This document shows positions 1 through 9,615 of a DNA stretch of 64,000 nt, piece by piece (positions within the stretch are counted from its first letter, which is position 1; each line of letters starts with the position of its first letter). The stretch is from the NCBI GenBank assembly GCA_003049485.1, contig PYST01000053.1, positions 92,069-156,068 on the forward strand. Reading direction: 5' to 3'. The notes beneath the pieces are model-generated. The model had not been told where the DNA came from and did no database searches. It saw nothing but the letters and a program-made list of their open reading frames with translations. Both the position numbers and the translations under genes were made by a program. The DNA is from Ophioceras dolichostomum (Eukaryota; Ascomycota; Sordariomycetes; Magnaporthales; Ophioceraceae).

Positions 1-739
1 GGAGCGTCTTGAGCGCATTGTAGACGTACGGGAGAGCCACCCAACGGCCGGTGAAGAGGTTCGAGAGCAGAGACTGGTCGGCGAAGTCAAGGTCGGCGGC
101 GTTGTCCTCCATATAGTCGACGATCTGCTGGAACACTTCTTTGGAAGGGTTGACGACCTGCAGCCCGCCGTTGATGATGGGGAGTGGCACTGACGACGGA
201 TCGGCACCCTCGGACTGCGCTTTCTCCGGAGTCCCGTGCTGCGCCGTGAAGGCGCAGTTGGACGGCACCCAGTCGCGTGGGTATTGCGGCTTCTTCAGTG
301 GGTTGCAGGTGCAGGCGTAGCTGGCGGCGAAGACCCTCTTGGAGTCCGGCCCTCCCGCAGCGGCGATGGCCGGCGCGTCCAGCTCAAGCTCCATCAGCTC
401 GTCCATGTTCTGTAGGACCAGCATGTCCGAGTCGAGCTGCACGACCCGGTCGTACGCGGTGAGCGAAAACGGTGTGAGCTTGCTCCAGCAGTCATAGAAC
501 CTTGGGTCCGCGCTGTAGTCACGGGTCGACTTGGTCGGCAGGAGGTACTCGATCCGCTGGGCCGGGATGCCGCGACGCTCCAGCGCAGCACGCCCGCTCT
601 CAGGGAATGTGTCCGTATAAAGAGCCACGAGAGGGTATTTGGAGTTGTTCTTGCGCAGCGAATAGTCCAGCGTGAAAAGTCCCTCTAGGTAGTCCAGATT
701 GGTAATCAAGGTCGTCCAGACCCGTTTGCCGTCGGCCAT
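1..739 (-). CDS. Glycosyltransferase family 8 (galactinol synthase/glycogenin-like), 3' end outside window
   Basis: Reading leftwards from the ATG at 739, 246 codons are open without interruption to the window edge, so the C-terminus is missing. The N-terminus begins MADGKRVWTTLITNLDYLEG, typical of GT8 enzymes that start directly with the nucleotide-sugar fold. Around residues 102-112 lies VVQLDSDMLVL, whose DSD is the DxD motif that binds the metal and UDP-sugar. Downstream, PIINGGLQVVNPS and DFADQSLLSNLF match the acceptor-side blocks of galactinol-synthase/glycogenin-type proteins. No signal peptide or membrane segment is visible, so a cytosolic enzyme is expected. The exact donor and acceptor sugars cannot be told from this part. 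The family assignment is solid; the subfamily is inference. Confidence 0.85.
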   Translation of the reverse strand, partial: MADGKRVWTTLITNLDYLEGLFTLDYSLRKNNSKYPLVALYTDTFPESGRAALERRGIPAQRIEYLLPTKSTRDYSADPRFYDCWSKLTPFSLTAYDRVVQLDSDMLVLQNMDELMELELDAPAIAAAGGPDSKRVFAASYACTCNPLKKPQYPRDWVPSNCAFTAQHGTPEKAQSEGADPSSVPLPIINGGLQVVNPSKEVFQQIVDYMEDNAADLDFADQSLLSNLFTGRWVALPYVYNALKTL

Positions 740-2130
740 GATTGCGGTCGGACTTTCACTTTCCCGGAACTCTTGGCTCGCGTTTTGTCCACCTTGCTTG
801 GAACGGCCGGCGAAGAAGTAACAAGGAGGTTTTGGTCCGCTGTGAGGCTTTTAAGTTGAGGGGAAGCGATTCAGCATTCTTTGCCAGGAAGGAAAGAATC
901 GCATCCGACAAAAGTGGGAATCGGAGATGGACCAGTGCTCCGGCGATGATTCTCGGGCGCGAGCTGACCTCCGCACTGGCTAAGAGATGGGACTACTAGG
1001 TGAGTCACTATGGACTGAATGACGGATTGTTCACCGCGTCCTGTCGGACTGCGATCGGACTGCTCTCAAGTACGAAATACGGATCCGACGTACCCAGAGT
1101 GACCGTCACGACCGGTGTCTGGGGCCCGGACTCTCCGTTAGCCGCCTCTGGCGCTTTGTGCTGCGTTACCAAACAGCAAGGCCATGTGAACTTGAAAAAC
1201 CACGTGGGGCGAGTCATTTATCCAGCTCGTTTTCTGCATGACACCAACTCGCACGCCATCGCCTAGGGCTATTATTTTCCATTTGCATGTATCGAGTGGC
1301 CGGTGCAATGAATATCGCCGGTAGTTGATAGAAGCTACTAGCTGCAAAGCATATGTGTGAGGGGACTAGAGAAGCACTGCGAGCCGAAAATGGCCGTCAA
1401 CAATCGCCACATCCCGAGAGCTGCCTCAGTCACATGCGCTTACACGTACCATATTGCTACTACTAAATGCGCATCGATTCTTTTCCTGTTGGATTCGAAG
1501 CAAAGCGAATCTTATGCGGGTTGGGTTATGTGCCAAACAAGACGGACTATAGAAAATGTTTTGGAGTTGCAGGGAAGCTTTTGTGCAACCTAATGTGCAC
1601 CAGCATGTGCGTTTAGAAGACAATATTCACTTATCTTAGAGGGGGGATGCAAGAAACAAGGCTATGAAAACGGCTTTCATCCCACCAGGCTACTAGACCA
1701 GCAAGAGGTTGTGATGTGCTCACTTTTTCACTATGTCGACACCTATGTTTGGCAACGAACGAAGTCCCCCCATTCGTCCTCATCTCTCCCATGCTCTCGC
1801 ACACAACCAGCACAATCATTGGCAGCACCTATTTCCGAAGACGGGAAGCGAATAGGTAAACTGATCAAATAGCCCATTCATAAGCCCTACTCTTTGATAC
1901 TCTCCATCACTATAATTTCCAACAATGAAGCTGTTACTGAAAAAAGTGAAAATCTCTATCTGTAAGGCTTGTGATATTTGCCGAGGGTATTTAAGGTGCC
2001 GTTGCCTCAGCTTTTCTGCAGACACTCGAGCTAAGAGATCCTTCTTCTCAAGCTACCTACTCCGCAACTGAACACTACGACCAATCCCTAGCCAGATCAT
2101 CACCGCTCAAGTACATCACGCTTGAACACT
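740..2130. other. Intergenic, no gene recognised
   Basis: The 1.4 kb between the divergent GT8 and BTB genes has only short open frames on both strands with no family resemblance. It presumably holds both promoters. Confidence 0.5.
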
Positions 2131-3229
2131 ATGGCCATCACGAGGCACATACTCGATCCTGAATGGGACGTCTTGCTCACTATAAAGAGGTCTGACGTGG
2201 ACCGCTCCCAAGCCGAAGATAAAGATCCGACCGGGCAAGCCAGTCAGAAGAACAAAGCCTTGCACGGCCACAAAGAACGTCCGTCAAATTTCATGTGCTA
2301 TTTTCTTGAGGAAGAGGTCCACTTCGTCGTGTCCTCGAAGCACTTGAGTCTAGCATCCCCCGTCTTCAAGGTCATGTTGGAGGGGGGCTGGCAGGAGAGC
2401 CAGGTCCAGAACGACGGCTACCGCCACATCGAAATGGAGGGCTGGCTTCCGGCGGCCATGCTCATCGTGATGCGGGCGATCCACAGCCAGACCACCGAGA
2501 TCCCCCGCACGTCCGAGTTTCGCCTCGTGCTACACGTCGCCCTCCTTGTGGACTACTACGACTGCCTCGAGTCCGTTCGTTTTGTCGGCGCGACTTGGAT
2601 GAGGGACCTCAGGCTTCACGAGAAGGACTGGCGGCAGATGGGAGTAATGTGGGATGAAGAACACAACCTGGTCATGCACATGTTCATCGCGTGGGCCTTT
2701 CGGGACGACCAGGTGTTCGAGAACATGACGAACAGGGCCATCAGCCTGAGTCACAAACCGCTGAGCAACTGCGGCTTCCCGCTTCCGGCTGAAATACTCG
2801 GTAAGTGTTATTCAGGGGTATTCAGGGGTAGTTGTTTAAATTCTCGACCTTCCCAACCTAGACCAGACTCTCTTCAAACCACTAACCGCCACGCCAATCT
2901 TGTGTGCTAACCGTATATCTTGCTCCTTATTAACAGAGGAAGTCAACGACCAGCGCCTGAAGCGCCTTCATTTCATCACTGGCACCCTGTGCAAAGCCGA
3001 GGACCGACTCGCAAACGACTTCGCGAGCGAGAACTGCAGCATCGAGTGCAGGATGATGCACCTCGGATATCTGAGCCGTGCCATGTGGCAGGTCGGCCTC
3101 GCTCACCCCAAGCCCCCCACAGCGGGAGAGGAGGAGCCCAAGCATAAATACGACTTGTGCGACGTGCTAGAGGCGTTAGAACATATGACACCAGAGGACA
3201 AGATAGCGCCTCGTGCACCGGTACTATAG
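2131..3229 (+). CDS. BTB/POZ-domain protein, possibly truncated by an in-frame TAG
   Basis: Exons are 2131-2800 and 2937-3229, giving 320 aa. The 136-nt intron has donor GTAAGT, branch-like GTGCTAAC and acceptor AACAG, and joins as G|AG to give EEVNDQRL. After a variable N-terminus, VHFVVSSKHLSLASPVFKVM with the following GGWQESQ is the classic fungal BTB core (residues ~68-100), which mediates protein-protein dimerisation. The start is the ATG at 2131; a TTG nine bases upstream is not a credible start. The protein ends at TAG 3227-3229, but the same frame stays open for another 88 codons to 3496 and looks coding, so this may be a truncated allele or contain an unmodelled 66-nt in-frame intron (3164-3229, weak donor GTGCTA). 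The partner and role are unknown. Confidence 0.7.
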
Positions 3230-3496
3230 TGCTGCGGCATGCCGCACTGCCCGATCGCGCGAAGGATGAACGTCTTGCGTCGGCTCGGGGAGTGGTGCAG
3301 GGCGGGGCTCAGGTTCAGAGACTTCTCGCCTCCCTGGCTCAAGCGGTTTGATCGCTCAGCCGAAGATGACCCCTTGTTGGAGATCGGCGAGAAGTGGCGT
3401 GTCAAGGCCACTGGGGATTTGGTCCCCATCCTCCCTGAAGAGCCTTGGGCTTTCGACGATGTCCCTAAGAACTTTCCCACCTATCACAACTGGTAG
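3230..3496 (+). other. In-frame coding-like continuation of the BTB gene
   Basis: Directly after the TAG at 3227-3229 the same frame is open through GEWCRAGLRFRDFSPPWLKR and WRVKATGDLVPILPEEPWAF to a TAG at 3494-3496. The aromatic- and proline-rich composition resembles the C-terminal tails of fungal BTB proteins and not random sequence. Either the stop is a recent nonsense mutation or base error, or it lies inside an intron. Confidence 0.4.
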
Positions 3497-4222
3497 TAGC
3501 TAGTACGAGCCACGGGAGCACGCATGGTGTTAACTCCTAGGGTGTACCGCTCACTCACTTCTCTATTTTCACTTGCACAGTGGATATCTCCTAACATTTC
3601 TTTACCTACATGTGGAGGTAGGTACTTATGTACGAGGTATGCGCAGTCGTGGTACATACGAGTACGATATACGACAGATGATACCCCAAGGTAGCTTAGT
3701 AGCAGACCGCAATACATAGCACTCTACAATACAGACACAAGTCTGGGCTTAAGTACCATCAAGATACATCAGAACAACTTGGGGGGACATAGACTACCCG
3801 AAAGCGAAGCGAAATCTGGACCTGCAGATCTTTTCCTATTTCAGAACTGGGGACGACTAAGTTTGAACCTTGAATGTGTCATGATTTGCCGCACCGCTTC
3901 CTTGGCACCTTTCTTCGACCGAGATATCTCGGTCGTTCCTCATTGGGGCCAAGACTGTGGCTTTGATGGTCGACGACGACGAACTTACCTACCTACCCAT
4001 GAATTTGTCAGCAGCAACATGTTTGAGCCGTCCAACATGAGATCGGTGGAACTAACAGCTTTGGTACAGAGTCTGATGATGATGGATATCTCGTTCATAA
4101 AATACTGCGGCTATATATACCAGCTGAGGGGGATCGTGAAAACAATCTTCAAACCTCCCAGCTCGAATGCCACAAGCTAGACTTGGATACCTTTGATCCT
4201 TCCAAACCAACCACCTACTACG
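3497..4222. other. Intergenic, no gene recognised
   Basis: AT-richer spacer between the BTB and RidA genes. A 133-codon frame at 3779-4180 has no recognisable motif and no ATG-proximal features that would support it. Confidence 0.45.
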
Positions 4223-4746
4223 ATGTCCCACCTTCGATACTTCGCCTACCCTGGGTATGGCGTTACTCTGCGAGAACAGACGAGCTACAGCCAGGCCGTC
4301 CGCGTGGGTGATCGGATAGAGACGTCAGGCCAAGGCAAGAAGACATCAACAGTTTGCCGAGCCCAGCCCCTCCATGAACTGTCGACTCTCACCCTGACTG
4401 ACTAACGTAAGAACACATCGCAGGCGGCTGGGATGTGGCAACAGGGGAGATCAGCAAAGACCTCTTCGAGGAGATCGACCAGGCCTTCAGAAACGTCGAC
4501 CACACTCTGAGGGATGCCGGCGGCAAGGGCTGGTCGCAAGTCTTCAAGCTCACGATCTTCACGACGGCCGAGATGGACGAGCCCGTCATGGCCTATCTGG
4601 TCAAGAATCTCAAGCAGTGGATGCCGGATCATCAACCTATCCTAACGGGCATTGGTGTCGCCGCTTTGGCGCTTCCGGGGATGCGGGTTGAGATCGAGGC
4701 TGTGGCGCACGACCCGGAAGGCGCTTCTGCTGGGAAGACGAGCTAG
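4223..4746 (+). CDS. RidA/YjgF/YER057c/UK114-family protein
   Basis: Exons are 4223-4334 and 4424-4746, 144 aa. The family hydrolyses reactive enamine/imine intermediates from PLP enzymes or has related deaminase-like roles. The start MSHLRYFAYPGYGVTLRE leads into the conserved strand VRVGDRIETSGQGGWD. The last GQGGWD is formed only if the intron is spliced at a GC donor (CAAG|GCAAGA) and the acceptor CGCAG at 4423; this is a GC-AG intron with CTAAC branch sequence near its 3' end. Downstream come FRNVDHTLRDAGGKGWSQV and ALALPGMRVEIEAVAHDPE. The canonical Arg of bacterial RidA (near the C-terminus) is represented by MRVEIEAVA. The enzymatic activity of this fungal subgroup is not established. 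Confidence 0.85.
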
Positions 4747-4997
4747 AGAGAGGGAGAGTCGAGGGCTGAGAGAGAGCTTCGGGGGTTTCCTAGGCACGAC
4801 TAACAGGTCATCAAAGGATACATCATTAGATTCATCCTCGGAAGGGGCACAGAGTAGGGCAATGAAACGTTATCAGAGGTTAAAGTACTGTAAATAAAAC
4901 TCTGCTGAGCACCGATACGCCTAGAGGTTTGAATGGGAGCCGAAAAAGGAGAGATAGAAGAGAGTGGGAAAAAGGGAAGTGGAGAGCAAGAACCAAG

Positions 4998-5002
4998 AAA
5001 AA
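4998..5002 (-). terminator. RNA polymerase III terminator of tRNA-Gly
   Basis: A run of five A on the + strand (T5 on the tRNA strand) lies about 10 nt past the tRNA 3' end, as expected for Pol III termination. Confidence 0.6.
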
Positions 5003-5010
5003 TAACAAAG

Positions 5011-5081
5011 TGCGTGTGCCCGGACTCGAACCGGGAGCCCATCGATGGCAACGATGGATTTTACCCTTAAACCACACACGC
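5011..5081 (-). tRNA. tRNA-Gly (anticodon GCC)
   Basis: The reverse strand reads as a 71-nt cloverleaf. The acceptor stem GCGTGTG pairs fully with CACACGC, followed by discriminator A. The D-arm contains TGGTTTAAGGGTA (A box), the anticodon stem CATCG/CGATG encloses TTGCCAT with GCC, and the T-arm is CCCGGTTCGAGTCCGGG (B box). No intron is present. It decodes GGC/GGU glycine codons. Confidence 0.95.
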
Positions 5082-5640
5082 TTTTTTTTTATGAATAATG
5101 AGTGGCCAATGCGCCATTATGGACGCTGTGGTGGTCCACCACGAAAAGCCCCAGCACCAATGGATGCGTTGTTACGTGAATACCAGCGTCGTCAAGAAGG
5201 TGGATTTCAACTACGGCGACCGAGTGAAGTTTGATCATTTTCGACGCCTTCGCTATGAGAATCCAGAAAAGCAAAGCCGATTGATTGATTTCCGTCTTTC
5301 TATCCATCATATTGGGCCCGGAAGAGATAATAAGGAAAGGAGAAGGAAAAGGCAAAATCGCACCGTTATTGAAAACCTTGGCCCTGAACACGGCCCAGTC
5401 TATGGCATCTGGTGGTGCCTTTGGAAGGGAATTAAACTTATCCCACGAAAAATATCCTGAAAACAATCCAAGACAGACTCCTGTCGCTGCCCAAGCTCTA
5501 CCATGAGAAAAACCAAAAGAGAATAGCAGAAAAGCAGGGCGGCTAAATGGAAAGGGGGAAGGAGGGTAAGGGAGATTGAAACGCTTTCCAACGTGAAAAT
5601 CAAGATAAGAATGCGATGGGCATAGGAGAATCTACGGGGC
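5082..5640. other. Intergenic, no supported gene
   Basis: Both strands are open over about 5.1-5.46 kb, including an ATG-initiated 120-codon frame (5098-5460), but there is no family motif. It lies between the tRNA and the 3' end of RTT109. Confidence 0.4.
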
Positions 5641-7617
5641 TCATGCTGTCGACTTGGGCTTCTTGCGGATTAGGCTGGCGTTGAGTACGTTGACTTTGGG
5701 CGCCTCCGAAGCAAGGCGGGATGCATCCGGGGCGCCGTCTGTTCCAGCATCATGTTGCACAGAGCCAGGGCCCGAGTCCTGTTCATCCTCGGGCTTGCGC
5801 TTCTTCCTCACGAGAGAGCCGCTCAGCACGTTAATCTTGGGCTGATCAGCTTCTGCGAGGGGCGGTGAACTATTATTACTGGTGGTATCCGAAGCGGCAT
5901 TCTTGTCGCTCTCGGCCTTCTTCCTGACGAGGCCGGCGCCGAGGACGTTGACCTTGGGTGGTGCTTGTCCCGATTCGCCAGAGTCCTGTGTCTTCTCGCC
6001 GTTGGTGGACTCGGCAGGCCTCTTCCGCTTGATCAAGCCTGAGAGATTGCTGACTGTCGCCAGCGGCCCCGCGCTGGACGCTTCGGTTTGGGAAGACGCC
6101 GGCCGCGACCCGAACACCTCGAGACCCCAGGCAGATCCGTGGCCGACCTCGTTGATCCACCGCGCCGTGCTCCCGGCCGCCAGATCCAGGTTGGCGAAGT
6201 CAAGGCGAAGCAGAAGCTCGATCGATCTCTTGTAGCCGTCCTCCTTGACCAGCCGACGACCGCGGCCTTCGGGCGGCCAGTAGTAGTACGCAGTGGTTAT
6301 AGGGCGGTCTACGAGATAGTTGCGCTGGCTCGTCTTGACGCGGGGTTCCCGCGGCATGATGCGGCCAGTCAGCTTTTTCTTCTTCTTAGGCTTGGTAGCT
6401 GTGCGCTTCGAGGACGTGGAGTCCGACGTCTTGGGCGTCCTGAGCGATTTCAGGGGACTGCTCTGTGGCGTTCTGACGGCGAGTGTGTAGCTGTTGCTCC
6501 GGGATGGTGTGGAAGGGGTGGTAGATGGAAGCGAGGAGTCGAAGGAGGCGTTCGGGGTCGAGGTTGATCCGGTCTGCGACAACAGCCGCTCGTTTGGCTC
6601 TGGAGGGTCCATAACAATCCAGATGAAGCCGGTAAGCCGGCCGGCCGAGCACTCCTGACGGAACTCCATCAGCTCCCAGAACTGTTCCAGGTTGTGCACA
6701 CTCTTCCATGCGCCGTTGCGGCTTTTCCCTTCATCGGCCTCGGCATCTAGCTCGTCGCGGAATCTCGACTTCGGGTCATCGGGATATCGGGGAATGAGAC
6801 ATCGCGGAGGAACCCAGTCATATTCGTACGTGTAGTGCGAGATCTGCTCGAGCGGGTGGCCGAGCAACCAGTCTGGATTAGGAGTATTCGCCGGGGTTCG
6901 TGGGATGAAGGCCCTGGTCTCGTATGTATCCAAGCCGGGGACTATCAGGTAGCCCTTGACGCTTTGCCAAGGTGGCCTATTCGACAAAGTGGTCTCTGGA
7001 GACTCCAGCAGCGGGTTGAGGACCTTGCACCACCACCTAACCAGCCCGCGGTCGGTCAAGACATGCTTCCCCTTGTACTCTACGCTGCCTGGGAACAGAT
7101 ACTGGCCTTGCGCCCGCGCGAATAGGCTCACTATCGACTGGATTCCCTTGCGCCGGCGCTGGCTGACGAGATATGATATGAAAGCGGTGGTGACTTCTCG
7201 AATCGGCGAAGGCGTGCCTTTTGGGAGGTTGAGGAGTTGGAGAAATCCGGTGGAGTCTGCCTTGGAGACGAAGAAGGTGCTGGAAAACGCGGTGGTGAAG
7301 ATGAGTATCTCCAGTGCGAGCACGAGGACCTCTTGCGCCCCGCCAGTGTCCTTGTCGCTGAGCCTTGGAGAAGGCGTTTCAAGTTGAGACTGGGATGGGG
7401 CGTCTATCGAGAGGGCGAGGAAGTGGTTCTCGCAGTAGGTCCGGTCCGGACGCACGTCTGGCGGCGCCGAGTAGAGCGCGTCGGTTCGAGTCGGCGGGGT
7501 AGAGAGGTGGTAAGCGTGAAACTTGTATCCCTTTGGCAACGCCTTCGAAAGGATCTGGAGAAGCAGGGCGCTGCTCTGGTGTGGATCGGCGCCGAAGCTC
7601 GAAGGGAGCGACGCCAT
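5641..7617 (-). CDS. RTT109: Histone H3-K56 acetyltransferase RTT109
   Basis: Single exon, 658 aa. RTT109 is the fungal p300-like acetyltransferase that, with Asf1 or Vps75, acetylates newly made H3 on K56 during S phase for replication-coupled nucleosome assembly and genome stability; it acts in the nucleus. Diagnostic blocks include HFLALSI, FTTAFSSTFFVSKADSTG, LFARAQGQYLFPGS, VRWWCKVLNPL and DWVPPRCLIPRYPDDPKSRF. The DDPK at residues 280-283 corresponds to the catalytic aspartates and autoacetylated lysine of yeast Rtt109 (D287/D288/K290). GFIWIVMDPP marks the end of the HAT fold (~345). The long tail (~360-658) is low complexity, with a basic KPKKKKK stretch and three copies of a 14-residue motif, PK-V/I-NVLxxxL-V/I-RKK, at about 554-567, 593-606 and 640-653. 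The gene is divergent from mL57 with a 469-bp shared upstream region. Confidence 0.93.
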   Translation of the reverse strand: MASLPSSFGADPHQSSALLLQILSKALPKGYKFHAYHLSTPPTRTDALYSAPPDVRPDRTYCENHFLALSIDAPSQSQLETPSPRLSDKDTGGAQEVLVLALEILIFTTAFSSTFFVSKADSTGFLQLLNLPKGTPSPIREVTTAFISYLVSQRRRKGIQSIVSLFARAQGQYLFPGSVEYKGKHVLTDRGLVRWWCKVLNPLLESPETTLSNRPPWQSVKGYLIVPGLDTYETRAFIPRTPANTPNPDWLLGHPLEQISHYTYEYDWVPPRCLIPRYPDDPKSRFRDELDAEADEGKSRNGAWKSVHNLEQFWELMEFRQECSAGRLTGFIWIVMDPPEPNERLLSQTGSTSTPNASFDSSLPSTTPSTPSRSNSYTLAVRTPQSSPLKSLRTPKTSDSTSSKRTATKPKKKKKLTGRIMPREPRVKTSQRNYLVDRPITTAYYYWPPEGRGRRLVKEDGYKRSIELLLRLDFANLDLAAGSTARWINEVGHGSAWGLEVFGSRPASSQTEASSAGPLATVSNLSGLIKRKRPAESTNGEKTQDSGESGQAPPKVNVLGAGLVRKKAESDKNAASDTTSNNSSPPLAEADQPKINVLSGSLVRKKRKPEDEQDSGPGSVQHDAGTDGAPDASRLASEAPKVNVLNASLIRKKPKSTA

Positions 7618-8086
7618 GGTCGTGAGGCTAGGATGGCTTCAAGCTTTACCACCTCTCTACTATACGATGCTTTGTGAATTGAGAGATGGCATGCGTCGTT
7701 TCTGGGAGAAATTCGAGCTTATAGGGGCGACGTTTTTCTGGTGCTGTTTCGGATCGTGTTGCGCATGTTCGCAGCCTCGAGTACCTTATTCGCACGCTCC
7801 CTGACCGCGCCGCCGCGTGTTGCGCCCAACGAGCTGAAATCGCGGGGTAGTTGTAAGCTCTCTGATTGGTCAATGCTCCCGTCCTGATGTGCTAGCTCAT
7901 TTAAGGCTAGTTAGACCCGCTGGAGGTCCCCATAGTCACGTGGATTGGCGACTGGCCGGCGAAATGTCGGGTGAGACAGAGTCGCAAAAAAAATCCTCCA
8001 GCAGAAAGCATCATCGCCGTACGGTACCTCTAACAAACTAAGGACGGGACGGTTCAGGCCCTCCTCTTTCAAGACCAATCTCAACC
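7618..8086. promoter_or_regulatory. Shared divergent upstream region of RTT109 and mL57
   Basis: The 469 bp between the two start codons must contain both promoters. A CTGATTGGTCAAT stretch at about 7861-7873 carries ATTGG, the reverse complement of a CCAAT box. No TATA box stands out. Confidence 0.4.
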
Positions 8087-9152
8087 ATGGCGTTTAGCTG
8101 CCCAAGGGGAGGGCTCTCCATATCAAGGCAGGCCCTGCGCCATTGCAAGAGCTCTCCCGGGTTGCAGCCTAGTTTCTTGTCCGCGAGACAATTTTCGCGG
8201 TCGATTATTCGACGAGACGAGAGCCAGACCCAGGCCACGGAGCCTCCCTCATCCAATCTACCAAGATGGGCGCACACCCCGGACAGAATGAAGGCGCCGT
8301 TCTCGTTGTCTATTGCGAAGAACCCTGAACGCCAGATTTGGGCCGTCAACGAGGACCCTGAAAAGCTCGACCAAGTTTACCGCAACCTGCTGGGACACAA
8401 TGGCGAGAAACTGCTCCCAGAGGAGCTCAAGTGGCTAGCAGTCACACACAAGAGCTTTGATCAGGGCAGAAGAGGGTTTAACACGAGGCTCGCGCACTTT
8501 GGTACGCCTTCTCCAAGTTCGGCTATCGTGAACCCACCGTTGGAACGCGCCGTTAGAGCTCCGGGGTCCGGCAGCTACCGTCGTCCGACTCGGAAAGGAG
8601 CTACGCTAACAACACACGATTTGACAGGGCGGCACATTTTGGTCCTCGAGTTGACACGGTCTATAATGGCGTCACCAGCGTATGCGGCGAACGAATCGGA
8701 GCAGCCAGAAACGAAAGACGACTCGCGGTGGCCTTTTGAGCACCCAGCCCTTGCTAGGGTTGACAAGCTCACGAACGCCCTCCCGCAAGACGTAATTTCC
8801 CAAGAAAAGATCTCCAAGTTTGCTTTGGACCAGGGGCTTGCCGATGTTGTGCGGTGGAAGCCAAGAAACGTACGTACACATAACATACCTACCTGCCTGC
8901 TGCCCTATCCAGCGGCTCGTTTTTTTTTTGTTTTTTTTTTAACCAAAAAATTGATGAACGCCCTTTCACTGGTGACAAGCCACTGACTACTAATCTTCAT
9001 TCCTATAGCCACAAAGCATGAAGGGCTCTGGCCAGAATGGTGTCCTCCAGGGAACGATATATGCCATCCTGGGGGCCATCTCCCTCCAACATGGCGCCGC
9101 GGTGGCGAGCAAGATATGCAGGGAGAGAATATTGCGACGACTTCCTGAATGA
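8087..9152 (+). CDS. MRPL15: Mitochondrial large-subunit ribosomal protein mL57 (Mrpl15), RNase III-like fold
   Basis: Exons are 8087-8501, 8628-8869 and 9009-9152, 266 aa. The N-terminus is Arg/Ser-rich (ARQFSRSIIRRDESQ), a mitochondrial targeting sequence. The RNase III-like core follows with LPEELKWLAVTHKSFDQGRR (~104-123), FNTRLAHFGRHILVLELTRS across the first splice junction, and GVLQGTIYAILGAISLQHGA after the second, matching the structural ribosomal paralogues of RNase III. The catalytic acidic signature of true RNase III is absent, so it is structural and not a nuclease. Introns use GTACGC/GACAG and GTACGT/TATAG; the second holds two T-runs. Intron 1 is 126 nt, a multiple of three, so the unspliced frame stays open. 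Confidence 0.85.
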
Positions 9153-9615
9153 GGACTGGCACCTGTTGGGGAAGTTCTCTGTATATATCATGTATCATAT
9201 ATCTGGCGTTGTAATAGACATCATCTCAACCCGTTGTTCGGCGGCAGTTAGACAGGTTTCACCTCAGAATTCTTCACCTCCAGCAACCCCATAATTCGGA
9301 AGACAGGAGCTCTCGCGCAGAGTTGCCACATTGGCGAAGCAAACAATTTTGTTGACGTAAACGACTATATCGTATGAATAAAGACCCTTTGAAAACCAAT
9401 ATGCGCATCATCATCCAAAGGTGTATCATAAAATTGGTAAGCCATAGCAGTCCCCAAACTCGATTGCCGTGTTCCGAATCGAGCAGTCCACCTTTCCATG
9501 CAGAACGTCCATCGAACTCCGGTTACAAAGAGACGACATTAAAATACATAAGGGAAACATGAAGACGATGGGATAGAAGAAGAAACAACAATTTGACGGG
9601 GGGCCAGGACTGGCC
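9153..9615. other. 3' intergenic spacer between convergent genes
   Basis: The mL57 and 2EXR genes end towards each other across this AT-richer spacer. Only 3' UTRs are expected. Confidence 0.5.

Noticed and set aside
5098..5460. ATG-initiated 120-codon frame next to tRNA-Gly
   Set aside because: No motif, the opposite strand is equally open, and it sits between a tRNA and a gene 3' end.
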